A DNA stretch of 64,000 nucleotides from JAIBJN01 sp963784175 (GTDB lineage: Bacteria > Actinomycetota > Thermoleophilia > Gaiellales > Gaiellaceae), in assembly GCA_963784175.1 (NCBI GenBank), contig CAWAQJ010000014.1:62001-126000 (forward strand), read 5' to 3'. A program made the translations under genes and the position numbers. Shown one piece after another: positions 53,556 to 61,992 of the stretch; position 1 is the stretch's first letter, and each line of letters begins with the position of its first letter. The notes below the pieces were generated by a model. The model had not been told where the DNA came from, ran no database searches, and saw nothing but the letters and a program-made list of their open reading frames with translations.

Positions 53556-53584
53556 GACCAAATAGCAACCAAAACCATTTGGTC
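53556..53584. promoter_or_regulatory. Operator region upstream of the microcompartment operon
   Basis: ACCAAA-ACCA-TTTGGT (53568-53583) is a perfect inverted repeat. A further half-site GACCAAAT at 53556-53563 pairs with ATTTGGTC at 53577-53584. The sites lie between the aminotransferase start (53528) and the FAD oxidoreductase start (53614). The GntR protein of the locus is the obvious candidate ligand. Confidence 0.65.
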
Positions 53585-53613
53585 AGTACCACGACGGTGA
53601 TACCTTCCCGGGC

Positions 53614-54786
53614 TTGAGCGGCACCGTGGACACGGCGATCGTGGGTGCGGGCATCGTCGGGCTCGCGACCGCCCACGCCCTCTGCCGCGACGAGGCCGGC
53701 AGCGTGGCGCTCTTCGACCGCGGCCTGCCCGGCAGCGGAGACTCCGGCCGGTCGTTCTCGATGGTGCGCCGGCACTACTCCAACGCGGTGACCGCGCGCC
53801 TCGCGATCGCCGGCTCGCGCACGATCGCAAACTGGGACGAGGAGGTGGGAGTCGCCGATGCGGGGTTCGTCCGCTGCGGCTACCTCCTGACGGTGCCGCC
53901 CGAGCTGACCGACGCCTGCCGGAGCAACCTGGCGATGCTCCAGCCGCTCGGCCTGGAGACACGGTTTCTCGAGGCAAACGAGCTCCAGGACGTCGAGCCG
54001 GAGCTGTCGGTCGAAGGAGTGGCCGGCGCGGCATACGAGCCCGGCGGAGGGTTCGCCGACGCACAGAAGATGTGCCTGGGCTGGTTCGCGGCCGCCGCAG
54101 CGCGCGGCCTCCGGTACCACCTCGGGCGAGCGGTCGAGTCCATCCGCGTCGAAAGCGGGCGCGCGGTCGGTCTCGAGACGGCAGACGGCTTCGTCGCAAC
54201 GGGCCAGATCGTGCTCGCGGCCGGAGCGTGGGCGAACGACCTCCTGCGGCCTCTCGGGGCCGAGCAGCCGATCGAGCTCCGCCGTCTGCAGGTGCTGGTG
54301 GGTCGTACCGATCCCGGCGGCGCCCTTCCGTCCGCGGTCTGCTCGGACGCCGTGACGAATGTCGTCGTCCGTCCCGACCGAGGGCGGCAGTTCTGTGCGG
54401 TCGCCTACGCGGGCGAGGACCCGCTCGAGCGAGCAGACGACTGCGACCACGATCTCTCGGACGGTTACGAGGAGGCCGTCCGCCGCGGCCTGCGCACGCG
54501 CTATCCGCGCCTGGCCGACTTCGGGCTCGTCCGTGGCTTTGCCGGGCCGTACGACATCACGCCGGACTGGAACCCGATCATCGGCCCGTGCCCAGGAGTC
54601 GACGGTCTCTACCTGGCCGTCGGCTGGAGCGGCCATGGCTTCAAGCTCTCCCCCGCCGTCGGCGAGGTCGTGGCCGCCCAGGTCAGCGGCCGCACGCCGC
54701 CGATCGACGTCGGCGAGCTCCGGCCCGAGCGATTCGCCGAAGGTCGCCTACTGCGGCTCTCGTACGGCCCAGGCGCCCGCGCCTAG
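53614..54786 (+). CDS. FAD-dependent amine/amino acid oxidoreductase (DAO family)
   Basis: The 390-residue protein has the FAD Rossmann motif AIVGAGIVGLATAHAL at the N-terminus, FSMVRRHYSN as part of the DAO/sarcosine oxidase signature, and the C-terminal GPCPGVDGLYLAVGWSGHG with the second FAD contact. The family oxidises D-amino acids, sarcosine, glycine or related amines. It diverges from the microcompartment operon across the shared operator, so it is probably co-regulated and may act on an amine that feeds the pathway. The TTG at 53614 is the best start available. No signal peptide. Confidence 0.87.
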   Translation: MSGTVDTAIVGAGIVGLATAHALCRDEAGSVALFDRGLPGSGDSGRSFSMVRRHYSNAVTARLAIAGSRTIANWDEEVGVADAGFVRCGYLLTVPPELTDACRSNLAMLQPLGLETRFLEANELQDVEPELSVEGVAGAAYEPGGGFADAQKMCLGWFAAAAARGLRYHLGRAVESIRVESGRAVGLETADGFVATGQIVLAAGAWANDLLRPLGAEQPIELRRLQVLVGRTDPGGALPSAVCSDAVTNVVVRPDRGRQFCAVAYAGEDPLERADDCDHDLSDGYEEAVRRGLRTRYPRLADFGLVRGFAGPYDITPDWNPIIGPCPGVDGLYLAVGWSGHGFKLSPAVGEVVAAQVSGRTPPIDVGELRPERFAEGRLLRLSYGPGARA

Positions 54787-56420
54787 GCCTCCATGACCGC
54801 GCGATAGGCCGCCGCGGCCGCAGCGTCGTCCGGCGCAGCCTCCGCCGCCGCTTCGGCGTCGCGCAGCCTGACGTAGCGGGCGAGCTCCTCGGCCGCGCGC
54901 TCTTCGGACCATCCCAGCTCGGGCGCGACGAGGGGCACGATCGCCGCCGCCGCGGCGCGGCCGCGGTCCGCCGTCTCGATCGAGACCCGGGTGCGCCGGG
55001 CAAGGATGTCGTCGAGGTCGAGCGCGCCCTGATGCGTGACGGCGTGCACCGCCTCGGCGGCGATGTACCCGCCGGCGCCGGCAAGCGGGACGGCAAGCTC
55101 AGGGTCGGCCGCGGCGAGGGCAAGCACCTCGTCGGCGCAGTCGCCGTGCCGCAGGCGCAGCGGATCCTCCTCGCGCGCTGCCTCGACGGCACCCACCAGT
55201 GGAACCCGGTCGGTCGTCGAAGGAGCAGTCGACCCGAGATCGGCGGCGGCCGTGTCGACGGCGTCCCGCGCCATGACGCGGTAGGTCGTGTACTTGCCGC
55301 CGGCGATGGCCGTGAGCCCGGGGAGAGGCGAGAACAGCCGATGCTCGCGCGAGAGCCGGGTGGTGTCCGTGCCGCCCTCGGCGGCGACGAGCGGGCGGAG
55401 CCCGGCGAACACGCCGCAGATCTCCTCTCGCCGCACCGGCTTCGTGAGGACGCTGTTGACCTTGGCGAGCACGTAGTCGACGTCCGCACGGTTGGCGACG
55501 GGCGTGTCGACCTCGCCGACCCACTCGGTGTCGGTATCGCCCAGGAGCCAGTGGCCCGCTCCCCAGGGAATGGCATGGAAGATGCTCTTCTCCGTCCGCA
55601 TGAAGAGGCCCGACCGCATGGGAATCGACGAGCGCGGGACGATCAGGTGCACTCCCTTCGAGGGCCGCACCGCGTTTTGCGGCCGGCCGGTGGCCAGCTC
55701 GAGCACCCGGTCGGTCGCCACACCGACGGCGGCGATCGTGTGCCGGGCGCGGATCTCGAACGACCGGCCTGCAAGACGGTCGTCTGCCCGAACGCCGAGG
55801 ATCCGGCCGGTCTCGTCGCGGAGGAAGCTCGCGGCCTCGACCCTGGTGGCGACCGACGCGCCGTGGAAGGCGGCGGTGCGAGCGACGTAGACGGCGTAGA
55901 GGGCGTCGTCCTCCTGCGCGTCGTGGAAGCTCACGGCTCCGATCAGCGAGTCGGGCCGGAGGGCAGGAGCGGCCTCCAGCGCGGCACGGCGAGACAGGTG
56001 CCGCGCGCGCGGCAGATGGCGGCCGGCCCACAGGTCGTAGAGGAGCAGGCCGGCGCCCATGTACGGGCGCTCCCACCCTCGGTGCCTCAAGGGGAACAGG
56101 AACTCCACGGGACGCACGAGATGCGGCGCAACGCGCGTCAGCAGCAGCCGCCGCTCGCGCAGAGCCTCGTGCACGAGCTTGAACTCGAGCATCTCGAGGT
56201 ACCGCAGCCCGCCGTGGATGAGCTTGCTCGACCGGCTGGAGGTCCCTGCCGCGAGGTCACGCGTCTCGATCAGCCCGACCGACAGGCCGCGCGCTGCCGC
56301 GTCGAGCGCGATCCCGACCCCGGTGATCCCACCTCCGACGACGAGGACGTCGAGCTGCTCCCGCTCCAGCCTCGCGACGGCTTCCGCCCGGGCGCCCGGG
56401 CCGAGCACGCCGTTGTTCAC
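54783..56420 (-). CDS. glpD: Aerobic glycerol-3-phosphate dehydrogenase
   Basis: The 545-residue flavoprotein has the FAD loop VVGGGITGVGIALDAA near residue 27. The GlpD blocks TSSRSSKLIHGGLRYLEM, KGVHLIVPRSSIP and ITALAGGKYTTYR-type GGKYTTYRVMARDAV follow, with the C-terminal domain (residues 390-545) at the end. It oxidises glycerol-3-phosphate to DHAP and passes electrons to quinone at the membrane. The GTG overlaps the kinase stop (GTGA). Its end overlaps the convergent FAD gene by four bases. Confidence 0.92.
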   Translation of the reverse strand: MNNGVLGPGARAEAVARLEREQLDVLVVGGGITGVGIALDAAARGLSVGLIETRDLAAGTSSRSSKLIHGGLRYLEMLEFKLVHEALRERRLLLTRVAPHLVRPVEFLFPLRHRGWERPYMGAGLLLYDLWAGRHLPRARHLSRRAALEAAPALRPDSLIGAVSFHDAQEDDALYAVYVARTAAFHGASVATRVEAASFLRDETGRILGVRADDRLAGRSFEIRARHTIAAVGVATDRVLELATGRPQNAVRPSKGVHLIVPRSSIPMRSGLFMRTEKSIFHAIPWGAGHWLLGDTDTEWVGEVDTPVANRADVDYVLAKVNSVLTKPVRREEICGVFAGLRPLVAAEGGTDTTRLSREHRLFSPLPGLTAIAGGKYTTYRVMARDAVDTAAADLGSTAPSTTDRVPLVGAVEAAREEDPLRLRHGDCADEVLALAAADPELAVPLAGAGGYIAAEAVHAVTHQGALDLDDILARRTRVSIETADRGRAAAAAIVPLVAPELGWSEERAAEELARYVRLRDAEAAAEAAPDDAAAAAAYRAVMEA

Positions 56421-57871
56421 GCGTCCGCCCGCATGTGGATCTCGACAGCGGCTTCCCAGCGGGATCGCTCCCGCGCCCGCCCCGCGTCGTCGAGCCGTGG
56501 AGCAACGCGGTTGACGATCGCCGGCGCCGAGCCGGTCTCGTCCAGCAGGCCCACGGCCTCGGCAGCGAGCCTGGCGATGCCCCGCGCCGTAGCCTCCGGA
56601 TCGGCCGACACCTCGAGGGTCAGCCCGGAGAGGTCGGCCACCGCCTGGAGCAATCCTTCGTGCGCGGAGAGCCCGCCGCCCACCCGCAGGACGTCCGCCG
56701 AGCGGCTCGCGTCCACGGCCTCCAGCGCGTCGGCGATCTGGTGTGCGACGCCCGCGAGCGCAGCAGCCCCGAGGTCTGCCGCAGTCGTGGTGCTGCCGGC
56801 CCCGAGGACCGTGATCCGGTCGGCGCCGTGCCAATGTGGGGTGCCGAGGCCTGCCGGCGCAGGAACGACCACGGGATGCGGCCTCGACCAGTCGGGCGTT
56901 CGCGAGGCGCCGTCCGCGGAGAAGCCAAGGGCCGGGAGCAGGTCCAGCGCGTTGCCGGCATTCGCGCAGAACGCCTCGAGCACGTAGGTGGGCCCCGAGG
57001 CGCGCTTGACCCAGGCCGGGGAGGCCAGCACGCCCGGCGGGGGCTCCGGCGGATCGGCGCCGACGTTCAGCAGGAGGAAGCCGCCGGTGCCGAGCGTGAG
57101 CGCCGCCGTGCGCGACGACGTGCATCCCTGTCCGTAGAGCGCCGCGGGCTGGTCACCGAGCATCGCCGCCAGCGGCGCCTCGAGCCCGGCCACCGGGCCC
57201 GAGGTCCGGACGCCGGGATCGTCGGACGGGACGATCTCGGGGAGCAAGGCGGAGGGCACCCCGAACAGGTCGAGCAGGTCCCCGTCCCAGCGCAAGGTCT
57301 GCAGGTCGACGAGCAGCGATCGGCACGCGTTCGACGGCTCCGTCACGTGGGCCTCGCCCCCGCTGAGCTGCCAGGCGAGCCAGCCGGCCACGTCGGAGAA
57401 CAGGAGCTCGCCCGCCTCTGCGCGCTCCCGCAGCGATGTGTCGGCGTCGAACAGCCAGGCGAGCTTCGGCGCGGAGAAGGTGGGGTCGAGCGCGAGCCCG
57501 GTCTTCGCACGCACGGCATCCGCTGCCGGCTGTCCGAGCGCCGCGCACAGATCCCCCGCACGCTGGTCCTGCCAGCTCACAACCGGTGTGACCGCACGCC
57601 CGCCGTCGCGCTCCCAGAGCAGAAACGACTCCGTCTGGCTTGCGATGCCGATCGCGGCGACGGCGGCCCCGTCGCCCGCCACGACCTCGGAGATGGCTTC
57701 CAGCGCCCCGGCCAGGAGCTCGTCGGGGTCGTGCTCGACCATCCCCGCCGACGGTCGAGAGGTTGTCACGCGACGGACGGCGGACCCCCGCTGTTGCAGG
57801 CGCCGGTCATAGGCGACACAACGCGTGCTCGAGCTTCCCTGATCGAGAGCGAGGATCACGTCGGCCGGCAC
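56417..57871 (-). CDS. FGGY-family kinase, glycerol kinase-like
   Basis: The 484-residue protein has the phosphate loop ALDQGSSSTRCVAYDRRLQQ, VVSWQDQRAGDLC (glycerol-type WQD), LFSDVAGWLAWQLSGG, TLGTGGFLLLNVG and the C-terminal VLRVGGGLSAHEG. These fit the glycerol kinase branch more than xylulokinases, and it is coupled to glpD. In total length and several loops it is shorter and more divergent than typical GlpK, so another polyol or C3 substrate is possible. Confidence 0.85.
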   Translation of the reverse strand: MPADVILALDQGSSSTRCVAYDRRLQQRGSAVRRVTTSRPSAGMVEHDPDELLAGALEAISEVVAGDGAAVAAIGIASQTESFLLWERDGGRAVTPVVSWQDQRAGDLCAALGQPAADAVRAKTGLALDPTFSAPKLAWLFDADTSLRERAEAGELLFSDVAGWLAWQLSGGEAHVTEPSNACRSLLVDLQTLRWDGDLLDLFGVPSALLPEIVPSDDPGVRTSGPVAGLEAPLAAMLGDQPAALYGQGCTSSRTAALTLGTGGFLLLNVGADPPEPPPGVLASPAWVKRASGPTYVLEAFCANAGNALDLLPALGFSADGASRTPDWSRPHPVVVPAPAGLGTPHWHGADRITVLGAGSTTTAADLGAAALAGVAHQIADALEAVDASRSADVLRVGGGLSAHEGLLQAVADLSGLTLEVSADPEATARGIARLAAEAVGLLDETGSAPAIVNRVAPRLDDAGRARERSRWEAAVEIHMRADA

Positions 57872-57902
57872 GCTGCCTGTTTATCAGGGCGGCTCCCGGC
57901 AG

Positions 57903-57940
57903 GCTCCCGGAGCACCCGTTGCGACGGGCACTCCGGGAGC
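57903..57940 (-). terminator. Hairpin terminator after the glycerophosphodiesterase gene
   Basis: GCTCCCGGAG (57903-57912) pairs with CTCCGGGAGC (57931-57940), with an inner CCCG/CGGG stem. It separates the GDPD gene from the kinase/glpD pair on the same strand. Confidence 0.7.
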
Positions 57941-57951
57941 GCCGGAAACGG

Positions 57952-59149
57952 CTAGTCCTCGAGCCGGAACAGCTCGCGCGACGTGAACGCGGTGTCGGGG
58001 AAGTCCGAGAAGAGCCCGTCGACGCCGAGCCGGTAGAACAGCAGGTACTCGTTGACCGGGTTGCCCCCGAAGTCGCTCGCCAGCCGGCGCTGCTCGTTGC
58101 GGAACGTCCACGTGTGGATCAGCAGGCCGTGCTCGTGGGCCCGCTCGACGAGGTCGCCCGGCGGCAGGAGCGTGCGGTCCCGTCTCGTCCACGACTCCGT
58201 CGCCGTTCGCGTCGGCCACGCTTCCGTCCGGGTTGAGGGCGATCGCCCGCGAGCTGACGATGTACGGCTTCCAGGGCCCGATGCCGTCGGCGTACTTGCT
58301 GATCTCCTCGAGGCCCGCATCGGTGGTGAAGAAGCCGAAGGTGCGGCTCTGCAGCACGGGGTTGCCCGAGACCGTCCAGTCGTAGGGGCGGTCGAACGGC
58401 GGCGCGTAGGTGATCGTCCCGTCGGGGGCGACGTCGTTGGCGTCCACGAGCTGGACGAGGCGCACGTCCGTCAGCGTGTTGAGGAGCTTCAGGTTCGACT
58501 GCTCGAAGGACTGGATGAACACCGGCGCCCGGCGGTTGTTCCAGCCCTCGCGGCGCAGCACCTTCACGAGCCGCTGCTCGAGCGGAAGACCGAGGCCGGC
58601 GTGGTAGGTCGGATGCTTGGTCTCCGGGTAGACGCCGATCTGGCGGTCGAGCTTCTTCGACCAGCGCTTCGCGAGGTCGATGACCTCCTCGAGCGTGGGA
58701 ATCTTGAAGCGGCCGTTGAACTGCTGCGGCCGCTCTGCCAGCGGCTGGATCGCCCGCAGCGTCTTGATCTCCTTGAGCGTGAAGTCCGAGGCGAACCAGC
58801 CGGTCTCGGCGACCCCGTCGACGACCTTGGTCGTCTCCCGGCTCGCGAACTCGGGATGGCTTGCCACGTCGGTCGTGCTGGTGATGTTCGGCTCGTGGCG
58901 GGCGATCAGACGCCCGTCCTTCGTGGCCACGAGGTCCGGCTCGATGTAGTCGGCGCCGAGCTTGATCGCCAGCTCGTACCCCTCCAGCGTGTGGTCGGGC
59001 AGATAGCCGGCAGCCCCGCGGTGGCCGATCACGAGCGGAGACTGGTCGCGGCCGCCCCCGCCGCCGAGCGCCCACACGGCCGGGACCGCGAGGAGCAGCA
59101 CCCCCACCCCCACGAGCGCTGAAATCCATCCCCTACGTCTGGTTCTCAT
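57952..59149 (-). CDS. Exported glycerophosphodiester phosphodiesterase (apparent frameshift)
   Basis: The frame breaks at the run 58179-58181. Removing one base restores VDETDRTLLPPGDLVERA and a 398-residue protein. It begins with a signal peptide (ALVGVGVLLLAVPAVWALGG). The GDPD motif set follows: VIGHRGAAGYLPDHTLEGYE, GADYIEPDLVATKDG, RHEPNI and the C-terminal HTWTFRNEQ and GVDGLFSDFPD. It would cleave glycerophosphodiesters outside the membrane to glycerol-3-phosphate, linking to the kinase and GlpD genes downstream. The frame is otherwise clean. Confidence 0.82.
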
Positions 59150-59233
59150 GGAGCTCCTCCTCGGGTCGAGTGTGGCGCGAACCTATCCGGCAGGCTCCGC
59201 TCGACGCAAGGGCGCGCCCCGGAGACTGAAATC

Positions 59234-59656
59234 ATGCTCGGCATGCGGGATCTCCGGCTCAGCCAGGCCCTCGTGCTGCGCGTGGACGCGCTCTCGAACG
59301 CCGCTCTCGCCGTCTTCCTCCTCGCGGCCACCTGGGATCGCCTCTACGAGTTCCTCGGCCTCCCCGTCCCGGAGCCGCCCTTCTACGCGCAGCTCCTCGG
59401 GGCCGCACTCGTGGCCTTCGCGATCCTCGAGTGGGCCCTCGCGGGGTCGCCGGTGGAGGCAGCGGTCACGTTCGCGGCGGCCGTGGGCAGCACCATCGCC
59501 GCGATCGTCCTGGCGGTCTGGCTCCTCTTCGGCGACACGGACCTCGACACCCACGGGGAGATCGGTCTCTGGTCGGTGGCGGGCTTCCTCGCGGCGGCCG
59601 CGATCATCCACGCGGTCGTTCTCTGGCGCGGCTGGTTTAGCGGGAGCGCTCCTTGA
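59234..59656 (+). CDS. Small four-helix membrane protein, function unknown
   Basis: The 140-residue protein has four predicted membrane segments: ALSNAALAVFLLAA, AQLLGAALVAFAILEWALAG, AVTFAAAVGSTIAAIVLAV and SVAGFLAAAAIIHAVVLW. Not recognised. Starts at 59234 or 59243 are both possible. Its end overlaps the smpB 3' end by 20 bases. Confidence 0.65.
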   Translation: MLGMRDLRLSQALVLRVDALSNAALAVFLLAATWDRLYEFLGLPVPEPPFYAQLLGAALVAFAILEWALAGSPVEAAVTFAAAVGSTIAAIVLAVWLLFGDTDLDTHGEIGLWSVAGFLAAAAIIHAVVLWRGWFSGSAP

Positions 59657-60098
59657 GCGCGCGCTCGATCTGGCGCTTCGCGTCGCGGTCGGCGATGGTG
59701 CGCCGCTTGTCGCGCACGTCCTTGCCGCGCGCGACCGCGAGCTCAATCTTGGCCCGGCCGTTCTTCCAGTAGAGCTTCGTCGGGACGAGGGTCAGGCCCT
59801 TCTCGTTGACCTGTCCGAGGAGCTGGTCGATCTCGCGCCGGTGCAGGAGCAGCTTGCGGTCGCGGTCGGGATCGTGGTTCGCGATGTTCCCCTGCGTGTA
59901 CTCGTCGATGTGCGCGCCCACGAGGTACGCCTCACCGTCCCGGACGTCCCCGAACGCCCCTTGAATGGTGACTTTCCCGTCGCGCAGCGACTTCACCTCG
60001 GTGCCGGTCAAGGCGAGGCCGGCCTCGTAGCGGTCGAGGAGGTGGTAGTCGTGGCGAGCACGACGGTTCTCGGCGATGAGCTTGGTCCCGGCGGCCAT
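59637..60098 (-). CDS. smpB: SsrA-binding protein SmpB
   Basis: The 153-residue protein is a full SmpB: AENRRARHDYHLLDRYEAGL, GTEVKSLRDGKVTIQGAFGD, LVGAHIDEYTQGN, HRREIDQLLGQVNEKGLTLVP and KDVRDKRRTIADRDAKRQIER at the C-terminus. It binds the tRNA-like half of tmRNA and the empty A site of stalled ribosomes. ATG 60098 gives the usual N-terminus; ATG 60107 adds three residues and sits only seven bases after a U-tract. Its partner ssrA is 20.7 kb downstream. Confidence 0.94.
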   Translation of the reverse strand: MAAGTKLIAENRRARHDYHLLDRYEAGLALTGTEVKSLRDGKVTIQGAFGDVRDGEAYLVGAHIDEYTQGNIANHDPDRDRKLLLHRREIDQLLGQVNEKGLTLVPTKLYWKNGRAKIELAVARGKDVRDKRRTIADRDAKRQIERALKERSR

Positions 60099-60110
60099 AA
60101 CCTGCATTGG

Positions 60111-60312
60111 ACCAAAAAAATTCGCCGAGCCGGTTGCGCTTTCGTCCCCCTCCCCGGCGAACCTTCCGCTTCCGCGTACGGCCTACCGGTGAGGCTTCGG
60201 TCTACTCGCGCTCCGTGCTCGGCGCAAGCGGCAACCTAAAGGGACAGGCAACCCTGCGCAAGGGACCCGAGCAACCTTTCTCCGCAAAGAGCGGCAAAAA
60301 TTTCGAAGTGGG
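60111..60312 (-). promoter_or_regulatory. Structured leader with terminator-like hairpin between rnr and smpB
   Basis: On the reverse strand, TTCGCCG (60161-60155) pairs with CGGCGAA (60127-60121), directly followed by seven U (60120-60114), as in an intrinsic terminator just before smpB. The 150 nt upstream contain GGTTGC three times (ends at 60276, 60253, 60236). The loop of the terminator contains the complement GCAACC (60137-60132). This allows alternative pairings and hence attenuation. No known riboswitch class was recognised. Confidence 0.5.
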
Positions 60313-61992
60313 TCATGCGGGCGCCAGCTCGACCTTGCCCTCCCACCGGCGGATGTCCGCGACGCGCACCTCGATGGGGTCGCCGAGGCGGTAGGAGAAG
60401 CCTCCGCGGCGTCCGACGAGGGCCGTTCCGAGTGGATTGAGCTCGAAGTAGTCGCCCGGAAGGCGCCGCGCGGGCACGTAGCCCTCGAAGACGCCGTCGA
60501 AGCGCACGAAGATGCCGGATCCGATCGCGCCGACGATCTGGCCCTCGAAGGTCGCGTCCCAGCCCTCCTCGAAGAGCCGGCGCTCGAGGAGCCAAGCCAG
60601 GCACAGCTCGTCGGCCCGGTACTCGGCCTGGGCGGCGTCCCGCTCGCGCACGGACGTCCACTCGGAGACCTCCGAGAGGTCGTCGGGCAGCTCGACGTCG
60701 AGCACGCCGAGCTCGCGCAGGAGCGCCCGGTGGCAGAGGAGATCCGGATAGCGGCGGATCGGCGACGTGAAGTGGCAGTAGGCGCGGCTCGCCAGCCCCG
60801 AATGGCCGAGGTTGCGCGGGTCGTAGCGCGCCTGCTTCAGCGCGCGTAGGACGAGAGGCGGGTACGCCTCACGCCCGCGACCCGTCTGCTCGACGTAGCG
60901 CATGACCGTCGTGCTCACACGGGCGGCGAGCTTCGCGGCGTCAGCCGGCCGGAGGTTGTCCGGAGCAGGCGGCGTCGGCACCTCGAGGTCGGCGAGCTTC
61001 GCCAGGAGAAGCTCGACCGACTGCGGGTCGGGCTGTTCGTGCACGCGGTAGACCGCCTCGCGCCCGCGGCCGGCGAGGAGCCCGGCGACGGCCTCGTTGG
61101 CCGCGATCATCAGCTCCTCGACGAGCATGTGCGCCAGCGGCTCCGTCTCGATCCAGGCACGTTCGACCCCGCCCTCGCCGTCGAAGGCGAAGGCTGTCTC
61201 GCCCGTCTCGATCCGAAGCGCCCCACGGCCGTAACGCCGCTTGCGGAGCGCCGAGGTCACCTGCTCGGCGAGCCGTAGCGACTCGGTCAGCTCGTCGCTC
61301 GCACGCTCGTGCCCGGCGAGGACGGCCTGGGCGTGGCCGTAGGTGAGGCGTTCGCGGCTGACGATGCGGCTGCGGTAGAAGCGCGCCTCGCCGGGAACGA
61401 GGTCCGCGTCGAAGGGAATCTCGACGGTGACGCAGCGCCGCTCGACGTGCGGGCGCAGGCTGCACGCGTCGTTGGAGAGCTCTTCGGGGAGCATGGCCTC
61501 GACACGGCCGGGGACGTAGACCGAGAAGCCTCGCTCTGCCGCATCGTGGTCGAGCGGAGAGCCGGCCGGAACGTAGGCGGACACGTCGGCGATGTGCACC
61601 CAGGCGCGGACGCCGTTCTCCTCGCGGCGGAGGCTGAGCGCGTCGTCGAAGTCCTTCGCCTCTTCGGGGTCGATCGTGAAGGCGAACAGGTCGCTCAGGT
61701 CGACGCGGTCGGGCTCGTCGTCCGGAGGAGGCGGCGGCAACGGCGCGTGCTTCCTGCGTACGCCGAGGTGCCACAGGAGCCCTTCGAGAACCGCCTCGAT
61801 GTGGCTCGCCGGGCCCAGGACCCTCTCGACACGGGCGCGGCCCCGCCCAAGACGAACGACGGCAAGGTCACCCGGGGAAGCGTCCCCGGCGCCCTTGCGG
61901 TCGACGATGACGGGGACCCCGCCCTCGAAGTACGGCTCGCCGGCGAGGAGCTTGCCCCGGCGGGCAAGCTCACAGACGAGCAGCTCGGCCAC
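60313..61992 (-). CDS. rnr: Ribonuclease R (RNB family exoribonuclease)
   Basis: The 559-residue protein has the RNB catalytic motif FTIDPEEAKDFDDALSL (about residues 105-121). It also has FSVYVPGRVEAMLPEELSND, HEQPDPQSVELL, SRAYCHFTSPIRRYPDLLCH and a C-terminal S1 domain (residues 480-555). It is shorter than E. coli RNase R because the N-terminal HTH and cold-shock domains are missing or reduced. It degrades structured RNA 3' to 5' and matures tmRNA. A GTG start overlaps the protease stop by one base. Confidence 0.9.
   Translation of the reverse strand: MAELLVCELARRGKLLAGEPYFEGGVPVIVDRKGAGDASPGDLAVVRLGRGRARVERVLGPASHIEAVLEGLLWHLGVRRKHAPLPPPPPDDEPDRVDLSDLFAFTIDPEEAKDFDDALSLRREENGVRAWVHIADVSAYVPAGSPLDHDAAERGFSVYVPGRVEAMLPEELSNDACSLRPHVERRCVTVEIPFDADLVPGEARFYRSRIVSRERLTYGHAQAVLAGHERASDELTESLRLAEQVTSALRKRRYGRGALRIETGETAFAFDGEGGVERAWIETEPLAHMLVEELMIAANEAVAGLLAGRGREAVYRVHEQPDPQSVELLLAKLADLEVPTPPAPDNLRPADAAKLAARVSTTVMRYVEQTGRGREAYPPLVLRALKQARYDPRNLGHSGLASRAYCHFTSPIRRYPDLLCHRALLRELGVLDVELPDDLSEVSEWTSVRERDAAQAEYRADELCLAWLLERRLFEEGWDATFEGQIVGAIGSGIFVRFDGVFEGYVPARRLPGDYFELNPLGTALVGRRGGFSYRLGDPIEVRVADIRRWEGKVELAPA

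Noticed and set aside
60111..60312. Cyclic-di-AMP or other known riboswitch before smpB
   Set aside because: The G-rich and GGTTGC-rich sequence lacks the conserved cores I know for c-di-AMP, c-di-GMP, cobalamin or SAM riboswitches.
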